The position numbers and the translations under genes are program-made. From JBIOXB01 sp050732395 (lineage in GTDB: Bacteria; Zhuqueibacterota; Zhuqueibacteria; Zhuqueibacterales; Zhuqueibacteraceae), in assembly GCA_050732395.1 (NCBI GenBank), contig JBOHQX010000009.1:15479-79478 (forward strand): a DNA stretch of 64,000 bases, read 5' to 3'. This document shows positions 43,337 through 51,861 of this stretch, one piece after another. Positions within the stretch are counted from its first letter, which is position 1. Each line of letters starts with the position of its first letter. Below the pieces are notes generated by a model, which searched no databases, was not told the origin of the DNA, and was given only the letters and a program-made list of their open reading frames with translations.

Positions 43337-44806
43337 ATGCAAGCCGATTCACCACGTATTCTTCTTGTCAATCCCTGGATTACAGATTTTGCCGCCTACG
43401 ATTTCTGGCTGAAACCGATCGGCCTGTTATACCTTGCCGCAGTTTTGCGAGCGCAGGGCTGCGCTGTGCGCCTGGTCGATTGTATGGATCGGGGCCATCC
43501 GGAATTGATGCATTGGCAAGCACTGGACCGGTTGCAAAACCGCAAATGGGGCACGGGCAAATTCGTGCGCTTGCCCATTGCCAAACCCGCTGCGTACGCA
43601 CACATACCTCGGCATTACGCACGCTACGGCTTCCCCGAAGAAGTTCTGAAAAAAATCTGTTTGCAGGGGCCCGCGCCCGATGCCATTTTGGTCACGAGCG
43701 GGATGACGTATTGGTATCCCGGGGTGCAACAAACGATTGCCGTATTGCGAGAGTTGTTCCCTAAAGCGCCCCTGCTGTTAGGTGGAATCTATGCCACGCT
43801 GTGTACGGAACATGCGCGGCGGCATTCGGGCGCCGATTGGGTTTTGGGTGGAGAGGCGGATAAAAGTATCGACAAAATTGTTGCCGCAGTCGTGAGCGGC
43901 AATACAGTTGGCAGCTGCGATGATTCCGGCGTGCCGCATGAGACCGTCGATTTGGACCAACTCCCTTTCCCGGCGTTTGACCTCTATCCCAATTTGCATT
44001 ACGCCGCGATTATGACCTCGCGCGGCTGCCCGCTCAAATGTACGTTTTGCGCCTCGCGTTTGGTGTCCGGACCATATCGCTGGCGTTCCCTCGCGAATGT
44101 GATGGCAGAGCTGGAATGGCTGCATCGCGGTTTGGGTCTGCGTGAATTTGTTTTTTATGACGACGCCTTATTGACCAATCGTGATCGCCACTTCAAGCCA
44201 TTGTGCCAGCAGATCATCATGAAAGACCTGAACGCAACGTTTCACACCCCCAACGGCTTGCAAGTCAAATTCATCGATGCCGAAACTGCCCAACTCATGT
44301 GGCGGGCCGGATTCAAGACGATACGGCTTGCCTATGAAAGCGGCAGCGCGGATCGCCAACGCGATATGAGCAAAAAAGTGAGCAACGAAACCTTTGCCGC
44401 CGGCGTTTGTCATTTGCGTGCTGCGGGATTTGGCCCGGTGGAGCTCGATGCCTATGTCATGATGGCGTTGCCCGGCCAGCCCCTCGCAGAGGTTTTGTGG
44501 AGCATGGCGTACGTGCACAGCCTGGGCGTGGGCATTCGCCTGGCGGCATTTTCTCCGATTCCTGGCACGGTGGACTATGCCCGTGCCCTGGCCCGCGGCG
44601 ATTTGCCTGCAGATGCAGATCCTTTGCTGACGAACAACTCGATTCTACCCGTGCGGCAAGACGGGATCGATCACGCTGTTTATGAACTGATTTCACGCCT
44701 GGCAAAGCAATTGAATGCTCATCTGCAGAGCACGGGGCGGCCAATGGATTCCTGCGTCGACCTTTTTGGGAAGTTGCAGCAGACCATAAATCATTTTTCG
44801 CCCTGA
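43337..44806 (+). CDS. B12-binding radical SAM protein
   Basis: A 489-residue protein with an N-terminal cobalamin-binding-like Rossmann domain (about 8-190; RILLVNPW, IGLLYLAAVLRAQG) and a radical SAM domain (about 215-430). The [4Fe-4S] cluster cysteines are in SRGCPLKCTFCAS, the C-x3-C-x2-C spacing. YESGSADRQ and the GHP-like PLGQP region fit the Elp3/MiaB-like superfamily fold used by class B methylases and related enzymes. The reaction is unknown: methylation, cyclisation or anaerobic cofactor work are options. I chose ATG 43337 over the in-frame 43292, which would overlap the upstream gene. Confidence 0.88.
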   Translation: MQADSPRILLVNPWITDFAAYDFWLKPIGLLYLAAVLRAQGCAVRLVDCMDRGHPELMHWQALDRLQNRKWGTGKFVRLPIAKPAAYAHIPRHYARYGFPEEVLKKICLQGPAPDAILVTSGMTYWYPGVQQTIAVLRELFPKAPLLLGGIYATLCTEHARRHSGADWVLGGEADKSIDKIVAAVVSGNTVGSCDDSGVPHETVDLDQLPFPAFDLYPNLHYAAIMTSRGCPLKCTFCASRLVSGPYRWRSLANVMAELEWLHRGLGLREFVFYDDALLTNRDRHFKPLCQQIIMKDLNATFHTPNGLQVKFIDAETAQLMWRAGFKTIRLAYESGSADRQRDMSKKVSNETFAAGVCHLRAAGFGPVELDAYVMMALPGQPLAEVLWSMAYVHSLGVGIRLAAFSPIPGTVDYARALARGDLPADADPLLTNNSILPVRQDGIDHAVYELISRLAKQLNAHLQSTGRPMDSCVDLFGKLQQTINHFSP

Positions 44807-44823
44807 TCATCTTCTAGCAAACT

Positions 44824-45462
44824 ATGAAATCGACTTTGGGAACATGGTCGCTTTCTTTAATGCTAATTAATTCGTACTCGTGTACGTTGGATTGCGGGGA
44901 TGGTGAGGACCTGTCTCCAGAAGAATTGATCAATTTCTGCGACTATGTTGCGACGGGTCGGTGTGTAGGTATAGATACGCTCATTAATTTGGGTCAGATA
45001 AACTATCTTGGTTTGGACAGCCCCAAAGCTGTCCTGGCTTTCGGCAAGATTTTGAAACCGAACGATGAGATGGCAAACATCATGTCAAATATGACAAATA
45101 TGTATTTTCTCAAAGAGCTACGCAAAGGCAAAAGTTTCGATGAGATAATGGAAGATTTTCTCGGAAATGAGCTTTTGAGGAAACAAGCTGGTTTTGTTTC
45201 AGGCGTTCCTTTCAATACTTATAAAGCAGATACTTCAATAGCTGCATTAATCGAAAGTAAGCAAGAAGTTCTTGGAAATATGGTCAAGCAGAGACAACAA
45301 GATGGTACAGTCATCTATGGCATTGATGAACTCACGTTTTCCAGTTTTGAATACGGTATACTATGCTATTACGATAAAGAAGGATGGCCACGCACAAAGT
45401 ATAGTCAGGATTATGTTGATGAACTGCGATCTACCATCAAACGGTATTATCATGAGATGTAG
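44824..45462 (+). CDS. Orphan hypothetical protein, AT-rich
   Basis: A 212-residue protein with no recognisable family. Its first ~20 residues (LGTWSLSLMLINSYSC) could be a weak lipoprotein or secretion signal with Cys at 20, followed by a cysteine cluster (C20, C24, C39, C47). The rest is polar and mostly helical (LSPEELINFCDY, KSFDEIMEDFLGNELLRK). The gene is clearly richer in A and T than its neighbours and uses codons they avoid, which suggests recent transfer. It lies between a radical SAM gene and a RidA-family lipoprotein gene on the same strand. No function is proposed. Confidence 0.6.
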   Translation: MKSTLGTWSLSLMLINSYSCTLDCGDGEDLSPEELINFCDYVATGRCVGIDTLINLGQINYLGLDSPKAVLAFGKILKPNDEMANIMSNMTNMYFLKELRKGKSFDEIMEDFLGNELLRKQAGFVSGVPFNTYKADTSIAALIESKQEVLGNMVKQRQQDGTVIYGIDELTFSSFEYGILCYYDKEGWPRTKYSQDYVDELRSTIKRYYHEM

Positions 45463-45500
45463 AAAATGCAGTCTGCCTCAAATTCAATGGAGGAGGAAAA

Positions 45501-45971
45501 ATGCTGCGCTGCTTATTTCTATTTGCCTTGCTTCATATCATCGCAGGTTGCACGCTGCTGCAACCACCGGCCGCGCCGATTCAGCGCGAGCCGATCACCT
45601 CGCCAGACGCGCCGGCTGCGATCGGTCCATACAGCCAAGCGATCAAAATTGGCAATCAAATGTACTGCAGCGGGCAAATCGGCATCAATCCGGCGACCGG
45701 CGATCTGGTCGTCGGCGATATCAAGGAAGAAACGCGGCAAGTACTCAAGAACCTCGGTGCGGTTTTGCGCGCGGGCAGCATGGATTACAAGGACGTTGTA
45801 AAAGCCACGGTGTTCTTGGCGGACATCAACGACTACAAGCTCGTCAACGAGGTATACAGCGAGTTCTTCACTGACGTCAAGCCGGCACGTGAAGCCGTGC
45901 AAGTTGCCAGGTTGCCGCGCGATGCACGCGTGGAGATCAGTTGCATGGCGGTCAAAGTGGAAGAGGACTAG
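45501..45971 (+). CDS. RidA/YjgF-family protein with lipoprotein signal
   Basis: A 156-residue protein. The N-terminus is a lipoprotein signal with lipobox IAGC (Cys at about 16). The rest is a complete RidA domain (residues 33-155): AIGPYSQAIKIGNQMYCSGQIGINPATG, the conserved arginine region in KPAREAVQVARLP and the C-terminal VEISCMAV. RidA deaminates reactive enamine/imine intermediates in the cytosol; placing it outside the inner membrane as a lipoprotein is unusual. GGAGGAAAA precedes the ATG with good spacing, which supports the signal-containing start. Without the signal the protein would be a normal RidA. Confidence 0.88.
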   Translation: MLRCLFLFALLHIIAGCTLLQPPAAPIQREPITSPDAPAAIGPYSQAIKIGNQMYCSGQIGINPATGDLVVGDIKEETRQVLKNLGAVLRAGSMDYKDVVKATVFLADINDYKLVNEVYSEFFTDVKPAREAVQVARLPRDARVEISCMAVKVEED

Positions 45972-46039
45972 CCGCTCATGCCCTCGAACCGGGCGGCTTG
46001 CTTCTGGCAAAGTGATTGCGTATAATAGCCCATCGGCCC

Positions 46040-46894
46040 ATGGCTCAATCTGCTCCGCAGGAGATTCCCGTTCTTCCGCCATCCAACATCATCACCTTGC
46101 TGACTGATTTTGGCAATGCTGACGGATATGTCGCGGCGATGAAGGGCGTTATCCTGAGCATCAATCCGGCTGCACAACCGGTAGACCTTAGCCATGAGAT
46201 CGAGGCGCAAAACATAACTGCGGCGGAGCTGTTGTGGTCGACGCATTTCAAATATTTTCCGCGCGGCACGGTGCATGTGGCTATAGTCGATCCTGGCGTG
46301 GGCACGGCGCGGTCGGCGCTGGCGTGCGCATTTGGTGGACATTATTTTGTGGCGCCTGACAACGGTCTGCTGGATTTTTGCTCGCGCGGGAACAATGCTG
46401 CCGTCACCATCAACCGCCCGAAATACTGGCGGCCAGAAGTATCGAGCACGTTTCATGGTCGTGATATTTTTGCACCGGTGGCCGCGCATCTTACCTTGGG
46501 TGTGCCGTTATCGAGTTTGGGCGATCCTGTGGTGCTGGTCGCACGTGCGCCGCAAGGCACCTGCCGGATTGAAAATGACAAGCTCATCGGCGAAATCATT
46601 CACATCGACCGATTTGGCAATCTGATTTCCAATATTTCTTATGAGGAATTTTGGAAATTTTGCGACCGGCGAGCCTTTCGCGTCCAGGTGGCGCAGTTGA
46701 CGTTTTCCCAGTTACTACCCTCATACGGGTACGTTGCTGCCGGTGCGCCGGTCGCGTTGTTCAATAGTTTCGAACGCCTGGAAATCGGTATCAACCAGGG
46801 TCGAGCGGCAGCACAACTCAACCTCTACACAGGAACAGCGGTTATCGTTGAACGAGGAGATGCGGTTCTTCATCATGCGAAATCCCGAAAATAG
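46040..46894 (+). CDS. SAM hydroxide adenosyltransferase (DUF62)
   Basis: A 284-residue protein of the fluorinase/SAM hydroxide adenosyltransferase family (PF01887), which hydrolyses S-adenosylmethionine to adenosine and methionine. Signatures are ITLLTDFGNADGYVAAMKG (the Asp-Gly-Tyr region), AIVDPGVGTAR, FVAPDNGLL, STFHGRDIFAPVAAHL and IDRFGNLISNIS. The fluorinase-specific additional loop is not apparent, so SAM hydrolysis rather than halogenation is expected. It is cytosolic. I chose ATG 46040 over the in-frame 46016 because it sits immediately before the family N-terminus. Its 3' end overlaps the M50 protease start. Confidence 0.9.
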   Translation: MAQSAPQEIPVLPPSNIITLLTDFGNADGYVAAMKGVILSINPAAQPVDLSHEIEAQNITAAELLWSTHFKYFPRGTVHVAIVDPGVGTARSALACAFGGHYFVAPDNGLLDFCSRGNNAAVTINRPKYWRPEVSSTFHGRDIFAPVAAHLTLGVPLSSLGDPVVLVARAPQGTCRIENDKLIGEIIHIDRFGNLISNISYEEFWKFCDRRAFRVQVAQLTFSQLLPSYGYVAAGAPVALFNSFERLEIGINQGRAAAQLNLYTGTAVIVERGDAVLHHAKSRK

Positions 46895-47780
46895 CATTTC
46901 TGAAGATTATGACGATCCTTTGTCATCTTCGCAGGAGCGGCCGCCAAATTCTTGGGCAGCAAAAATCTTGCGGACAGATCGACCGCGCTTGAATATCGTC
47001 TTGTTTATTTTGACTTGCCTTTCCACTTTTTTCATCGGATATACTCTCAACAACAGCATTGCTTCCGGTTTGTGGTATTCCGGCGGTATCATTTCGATCC
47101 TGTTGGCGCACGAAATGGGGCATTATTTGATGTGTGTGCGCTATCGCATCCCAGCGACGCTGCCGTTTTTCATTCCATTCCCTTCATTGCCGTTCGGCAC
47201 GATGGGCGCGGTCATTCGCATGGATGCCCGCATGCCCAATCGCCGTGTGCTGTTCGACATCGGCGTCGCCGGGCCGCTTGCCGGTCTGTTGCTGACAATT
47301 CCGGCGATATACTTCGGATTGAAAATGTCAACCGTCGTGCAAATCACGGGCACTGAAGGCGTGTGGACGCTTGGCGATTCGTTGCTTTTCCGCTGGCTCT
47401 GCCGCATCACGATCGGCGAGCTGCCGGAGGGCTACGACACGCTGCTGCATCCGCTGGCGTACGCGGGCTGGGCAGGATTGTTCGTGACGGCGTTGAATCT
47501 CTTGCCCATCGGCCAGCTCGATGGCGGGCACATTCTTTATGCGCTGGTCGGCGAGCGTGGCCGCAAAATCTATTCCGTCAACATGGCGTTGTTTGCATTG
47601 TTGGGCATCGTTAAATTTAGCGGCTGGTATTTGCTCATCGTTCTGCTGTTGTGGTTCGGCTATCGCCATCCTCCGACCCACGAAAATGAACAGCCTTTGG
47701 ATCGCAAGCGCCAGATGCTCGCGTATTTGACCTTTTTGATTTTTGCCCTGTCGTTCACACCGGTTCCTTTTCAAATCTAA
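46875..47780 (+). CDS. M50-family site-2 membrane metalloprotease
   Basis: A 301-residue intramembrane zinc protease (PF02163). The active site HEMGH is in LLAHEMGHYLMCVRYRIP (about residue 79), and the second zinc ligand is the Asp in NLLPIGQLDGGH (about 217), the LDG motif. Six or so membrane helices surround these. Site-2 proteases cut membrane-tethered anti-sigma factors or clean up signal-peptide remnants; the substrate is unknown. Two starts are possible: ATG 46875 (GAGGAG 15 bases upstream) and ATG 46860 (GAGGAG directly adjacent). I prefer 46875. The start overlaps the preceding gene by 20 bases. Confidence 0.88.
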   Translation: MRNPENSISEDYDDPLSSSQERPPNSWAAKILRTDRPRLNIVLFILTCLSTFFIGYTLNNSIASGLWYSGGIISILLAHEMGHYLMCVRYRIPATLPFFIPFPSLPFGTMGAVIRMDARMPNRRVLFDIGVAGPLAGLLLTIPAIYFGLKMSTVVQITGTEGVWTLGDSLLFRWLCRITIGELPEGYDTLLHPLAYAGWAGLFVTALNLLPIGQLDGGHILYALVGERGRKIYSVNMALFALLGIVKFSGWYLLIVLLLWFGYRHPPTHENEQPLDRKRQMLAYLTFLIFALSFTPVPFQI

Positions 47781-47783
47781 GGC

Positions 47784-48701
47784 ATGCCCGGCGCCGCAAA
47801 GAAATTTACCATCGCTGGCCTCGGGGAAGCGATGTGGGATTTATATGAAAAGGAAAAACATCCCGGCGGCACGCCGGCGAATATCGTCTGCCACGTTCAA
47901 CAATTGGGCGATCGTGGTGTTTTGATTTCACGGGTGGGCCATGACGAGTTGGGGGAGGAGTTGGTGCGAGCCCTGCAAAAGCGCGGGTTGTCTACGGCTT
48001 TTGTGCAACGTGATCCGCGCAAAAGCACGGGCCAGGTTCACATTTCGCTCGATTCGGATGGCGTGCCGCATTACCAGGGCTACAAGGACGTCGCATTCGA
48101 CCATCTCACCTATCCGCCTGGCCTTGACGAATTGGCGGCACAGGTTGACGCCGTTGTGTTCGGCACGCTGGCGCAACGAGCGGACCCTACGAGGCAAACA
48201 ATTTTCCGATTCTTGCAGACGGCCACACAGGCCTTGAAAGTTTTCGATCTGGGCTATGCCCATGTCGATCCAGTCGAACTAGCGCGTATTTTGCCGGATT
48301 CGCTCGCCATGGCCGACATCGTGAAAATGAACGTTGCCGAAATGAACGCCTTGCGGCAGGTTTTGCAGCGTAACGCCGATTCTGCGCCTGAATTGATGGC
48401 ATTTCTGATCGGGCAATTCAGTTTAAAGCTGGTGGCGGTAACGCTCGGGGCAAAAGGCTGCGAGTTGTTCAGCCCATACGAAACCTGTGCCTTCGCCGGG
48501 CTGCCGGTTCGCGTGGTAGACACAACCGGTGCGGGCGACGCTTTCACCGCAGGATTGATTCATAAATTTCTGCGCGGCGCAAGCCTGGATGAAATCGGTG
48601 AATTTGCCAATCTGATGGGTGCATATTTGTGCACAAAAAAAGGCGCTACTCCGATTTTTGAAGTGCAAAGCGTGCTCGAGTTCCAAAATCACCAATTGTG
48701 A
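47784..48701 (+). CDS. PfkB-family carbohydrate kinase, fructokinase-like
   Basis: A 305-residue sugar kinase of the ribokinase/PfkB superfamily. The N-terminal sugar site is FTIAGLGEAMWDLYEKEKHPGGTPANI (motif GGTPAN), and the ATP/anion-hole motif is DTTGAGDAFTAGLIHKFL with the catalytic aspartate in GAGD (about residue 252). Fructokinase fits best because of the GGTPAN-type sugar-binding motif and the length, but ribokinase-like substrates cannot be excluded. It follows the M50 gene by three bases and precedes a desulfhydrase gene with its own ribosome site. It is cytosolic. Confidence 0.88.
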   Translation: MPGAAKKFTIAGLGEAMWDLYEKEKHPGGTPANIVCHVQQLGDRGVLISRVGHDELGEELVRALQKRGLSTAFVQRDPRKSTGQVHISLDSDGVPHYQGYKDVAFDHLTYPPGLDELAAQVDAVVFGTLAQRADPTRQTIFRFLQTATQALKVFDLGYAHVDPVELARILPDSLAMADIVKMNVAEMNALRQVLQRNADSAPELMAFLIGQFSLKLVAVTLGAKGCELFSPYETCAFAGLPVRVVDTTGAGDAFTAGLIHKFLRGASLDEIGEFANLMGAYLCTKKGATPIFEVQSVLEFQNHQL

Positions 48702-48714
48702 ATCAGGAGGAAAC

Positions 48715-49701
48715 GTGGCTATCACTTTTCCCGAAAAAAAGCGCCTGGCGCATTTGCCCACCCCACTGGAAGCCTTGCCGCGATTGAGCCAGGCACTGGA
48801 AGGGCCTGAGATTTATATCAAGCGCGATGATCTGACCGGCATCGGCACAAGCGGTAACAAAGTGCGCAAGCTGGAGTATTTGCTTGCTGAAGCCCAACAG
48901 CAGGGCTGTGACTTGATCATCACTTGCGGCGGCGCACAATCGAACCACGCCCGGGCGACGGCAGTAGCAGCGGCCAATACCGGGGTAAAATGCCACCTGG
49001 TGCTACGCAATGCCATCAGCGGCGATTTGGACGGCAACTTGTTCTTGGATCGTCTGGTCGGTGCCGAGATTACTTTCATCACGCCGCAGGAATACGAACA
49101 AGTTGACCATATTATGGCACGCATTGCCGAAGCGCATAGCGTCAAAGGCGGCAAATCTTACCTCATTCCCGAAGGCGGTTCCAATGCTTTGGGCGCTCTG
49201 GGTTACGTCGCCGCGATGGAAGAAGTGGCAAAACAGATGAAAGCCCTACGTTTGGAATTCGATCACATGGTTTGCGCCGTCGGTTCGGGTGGCACGATGG
49301 CGGGAATGCTGCTGGGGCGCAGCGCTTTTGAAATCAAAACAGAGATTCACGGCATCAATGTCTGCAACGACGCGGCCTATTTTCAGAATCGCGTCGCCAA
49401 CCTCATCAGGGACGCGAAACGTCGATTCGGTTTCAGCCTCAATTTCCAAAAAGATGACATCAGCGTGATCGACGGTTACGTTGGTAAAGGCTACGGCCTG
49501 AGCAGCCAGGAAGAGATTGATCTCATCAAACAAGTGGCGCGCCTGGAGGGCATGATTCTCGACCCGGTCTACACGGGCAAGGCCATGTACGGCGTGATGG
49601 ACTTGATTCGCAAAGGCCGTTTCCAAAAAGGAGAGAGAATTTTGTTCTGGCACACGGGTGGGATTTTTGGGCTGTTCCCGAAGAAGGCGCTGTTTTTCTG
49701 A
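48715..49701 (+). CDS. ACC deaminase/D-cysteine desulfhydrase family PLP enzyme
   Basis: A 328-residue PLP enzyme of the tryptophan-synthase-beta fold. The PLP lysine is in GIGTSGNKVRKLEYLL (about K45), followed by TCGGAQSNHARATA and the GGSNALGALGY loop. Sequence in this region suits either D-cysteine desulfhydrase (D-Cys to pyruvate, H2S and NH3) or 1-aminocyclopropane-1-carboxylate deaminase, and I cannot tell which. The GTG start at 48715, four bases after AGGAGG, fits better than the longer in-frame start at 48619 inside the kinase gene. The next feature is a 651-base gap. Confidence 0.85.
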   Translation: MAITFPEKKRLAHLPTPLEALPRLSQALEGPEIYIKRDDLTGIGTSGNKVRKLEYLLAEAQQQGCDLIITCGGAQSNHARATAVAAANTGVKCHLVLRNAISGDLDGNLFLDRLVGAEITFITPQEYEQVDHIMARIAEAHSVKGGKSYLIPEGGSNALGALGYVAAMEEVAKQMKALRLEFDHMVCAVGSGGTMAGMLLGRSAFEIKTEIHGINVCNDAAYFQNRVANLIRDAKRRFGFSLNFQKDDISVIDGYVGKGYGLSSQEEIDLIKQVARLEGMILDPVYTGKAMYGVMDLIRKGRFQKGERILFWHTGGIFGLFPKKALFF

Positions 49702-50352
49702 TTTGGCCAAGCTAAAAGAACCGTAAGGCAAGGTCTTTACGCCCATCGGGCGCAATAGCGTGCTTGGTAGCTCTGTGGTTATTCTTAGAGTTGGTGGTGA
49801 TGCTAGAAGTTAGGTACTGTATGCCTGACTAGAAGGGTACGCACCTAGGTTTCAAAGTTAACCCTAGCTAAATTAGTATTCAAGAACATCCCCTGGCATA
49901 AGAGCCCCTCAAATCGCCTCGATATCGTCCTCCTTCGGAAACTCGTCGCTTTGATCAAAACCCGACCGGTGAAACTCAAGGCAAAAACACTTCTGGCGTC
50001 CATAGCGAATGTAAAGCTTTAATGGCAAAGCTCTGCGCTGGTCTGATTTGCGTGTATAATATTCGGGGAGGAGTTTTGTTCGTCCGCTTCACGGTTGTTG
50101 CTCTTGAATTCACCTGAGAAAGTGCACAATCTCTTTCATTAGCATTTTTTGCAAAAGCGTTCAGAGAATCTTACAAAACGAAACTCGAGCAATCGCAGCT
50201 CTTGGCAACCGATCTAACGGATTCAAGCCCAGCTTGATACGAGTCCGAAATAGGTATCTACAAAACTGTAACTTCCCATTGATTGCTCGTTTAGCATACT
50301 GATCCGCGGAGACAAGTCAGGCCAGAAAAATTGTTGTATAACGAGAAAACTT
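49702..50352. other. Long gap before the AT-rich accessory patch
   Basis: A 651-base stretch without a clear gene. On the minus strand the frame from 50088 to 49909 is open for about 60 codons and reads smoothly (YTRKSDQRRALPLKLYIRY...FCLEFHRSGFDQSDEF), but it has no start codon or ribosome site. It may be the 3' remnant of a lost gene. The part nearest the next gene (50200-50352) is A/T-rich and probably holds the promoter of the gene at 50353. No repeat or tRNA is seen. Confidence 0.5.
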
Positions 50353-51246
50353 ATGCATTGGTCTAATAAATACAAGGTTCAACTGTCCGATTTCTTAGAG
50401 TTTCTCTTTGCGCTCATAGGTTTTACAGCTTCGCTAGTAGAACTCACTGTTTATTTTACGAGAGAAGGCTATTGCTTGTCCTGGGGGATGCCAATGTTCT
50501 TGATGGCAATCATTGCTTATGTAGCGTACAAAATCCTCAAAATCAAAAAAATAGCATCCATCGCAGCAGACAGCTTGACCACCGCAATTCAAACAATTTC
50601 TGAAGATTTGAAAAACGGAATTTACGACCTGGAAATGATGTCAAGTAAGCCAAACAACAATCAATTATTATTGCTGCAACATGCCGAACGTACCGGGCAA
50701 AATATTTGCATGACATTAGCAATGGAACTGAAGAGGTTGATTGGAGAGAAAGTAAGCATAAGTATTCTGGTGTTTAAGCCAAAACTCAAATATCAAACCG
50801 GTGATGAGCTCAAAAATGCATATCTGACGAGATTCAGCTCCGATAACAACTTCGATGCGCAAAGGCAGAAAAGTAAGAAACATAAGCTTGTCGAAAATAC
50901 TTCATTTCTAGAAATCGTTACCAAAGGGCAACCTGCTTTTAAAGCTCCGGATTTGATCAAATACAACAATACCCTTAAGGACTTAGGTAGCGGTCCTTAT
51001 TTGAGCACGATTGGCAATTGGCAGGAATACTATCTTTCTGAAATTGTGGTGCCTATTCGAATGGAACTGAAACACAAAGAAGCGACGGAAAGTGCATACG
51101 ACTACCGAGGATTTCTTTGCGCGGATGCGAAATCTGCAAACGCCTTCAGAAATGATGAGATTGAGGGTTACGAAAAGTTGATGAGGACAATTGCAGACTA
51201 CTTGTACATCTTTTTTGATAAAACCAAAATTGATGAAATTGCATAA
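50353..51246 (+). CDS. Two-helix membrane protein with large soluble GAF-like domain
   Basis: A 297-residue protein with two N-terminal membrane helices (about 11-35 and 42-60) followed by a ~230-residue cytosolic part. The soluble part begins with a helical linker (SIAADSLTTAIQTISEDLKNG) and then alternates strands and helices (VSISILVFKP, YYLSEIVVPIRME, YRGFLCADAKSANAFRNDEIEGYEKL). The LCAD...F...E...L...IADYL ending is GAF-like. I do not recognise the family firmly. The gene is AT-rich and lies beside toxin-antitoxin genes, so it looks like a mobile accessory gene. A signal-sensing role is an inference from the topology alone. Confidence 0.65.
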   Translation: MHWSNKYKVQLSDFLEFLFALIGFTASLVELTVYFTREGYCLSWGMPMFLMAIIAYVAYKILKIKKIASIAADSLTTAIQTISEDLKNGIYDLEMMSSKPNNNQLLLLQHAERTGQNICMTLAMELKRLIGEKVSISILVFKPKLKYQTGDELKNAYLTRFSSDNNFDAQRQKSKKHKLVENTSFLEIVTKGQPAFKAPDLIKYNNTLKDLGSGPYLSTIGNWQEYYLSEIVVPIRMELKHKEATESAYDYRGFLCADAKSANAFRNDEIEGYEKLMRTIADYLYIFFDKTKIDEIA

Positions 51247-51266
51247 TGCCATGCGAAGGAGCACAT

Positions 51267-51566
51267 ATGCGATTATTCAAATCGACCCAACTTTCGACCT
51301 TTCGAAATACTCTAATCTTGGAGCTTTTTTTGAACTATTTGCAACATTCTTGCCGCTTATGGCAACGATGCGACAAGCAACTGCAAGAGAAGGTTGATCG
51401 GTACGATAGGCAGAAAGAGAAAAATGCTTTCGTACCGCCAATAGGGTTCGTATCAGAATATTCTTCAGAAGAGGGCTGGCGTGTTTTTCGTACCCTAGAA
51501 AAGAATGCGATTGAAGGTAAGCTCCCGAATGCCTCGGTGGAGCATGATCGCTATCTATATGGATAG
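51267..51566 (+). pseudogene. Decayed VapB-like antitoxin copy
   Basis: The last ~35 residues (SSEEGWRVFRTLEKNAI, then HDRYLYG) match the C-terminus of the intact antitoxin at 51862 (IEEGWAVFRSLGKNAPF...HDRYLYG). The N-terminal part (LSTFRNTLILELFLNYL) bears no resemblance to the AbrB-like domain of the intact copy, so the DNA-binding half has been lost or replaced. A partner remnant of the toxin follows at 51572. An intact gene with another N-terminal domain is possible but less likely, given the broken toxin. Confidence 0.65.
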
Positions 51567-51571
51567 CACCA

Positions 51572-51730
51572 ATGAGGCTGATTGTTGTCGATACGAGCGC
51601 ATGAATTGCTATCGTGGAGGGAGGGAACCGATACCACGAGAAGGCGCTCATCACCCACCGAAGAAAGCTGCATTCTAGAAAGCTCAACAGGTCGTGTTGC
51701 ATCTTTCCAAAAGCCGTCACGGCAATATAG
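51572..51730 (+). pseudogene. Decayed VapC-like PIN toxin copy
   Basis: The frame starts MRLIVVDTSA, then a TGA stop stands where the intact toxin has tryptophan (VDTSAW), and continues IAIVEGGNRYHEKALITH before losing similarity. Only about 25 codons match the PIN toxin at 52122; the rest of the domain is missing. It follows the decayed antitoxin by five bases, preserving the original operon order. It is therefore a broken duplicate of the intact pair downstream. Confidence 0.8.
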
Positions 51731-51861
51731 CCGTTGCATCATTAAGATTTTATGCTATATTTACAATAAGAAAAGCTGAGGCATGGCTGCCGACGCGTGC
51801 AGTATGGCTGTTGTATTCGTGTATCTCGGATAAGCAAAATGCTAAGCAAAGGGAGTTGTTT

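Noticed and set aside
51602..51604. In-frame TGA in the toxin remnant as a selenocysteine codon, given selB in the window
   Set aside because: It replaces a conserved tryptophan of the PIN motif, the rest of the domain is missing and no SECIS-like hairpin follows, so it is a nonsense mutation.
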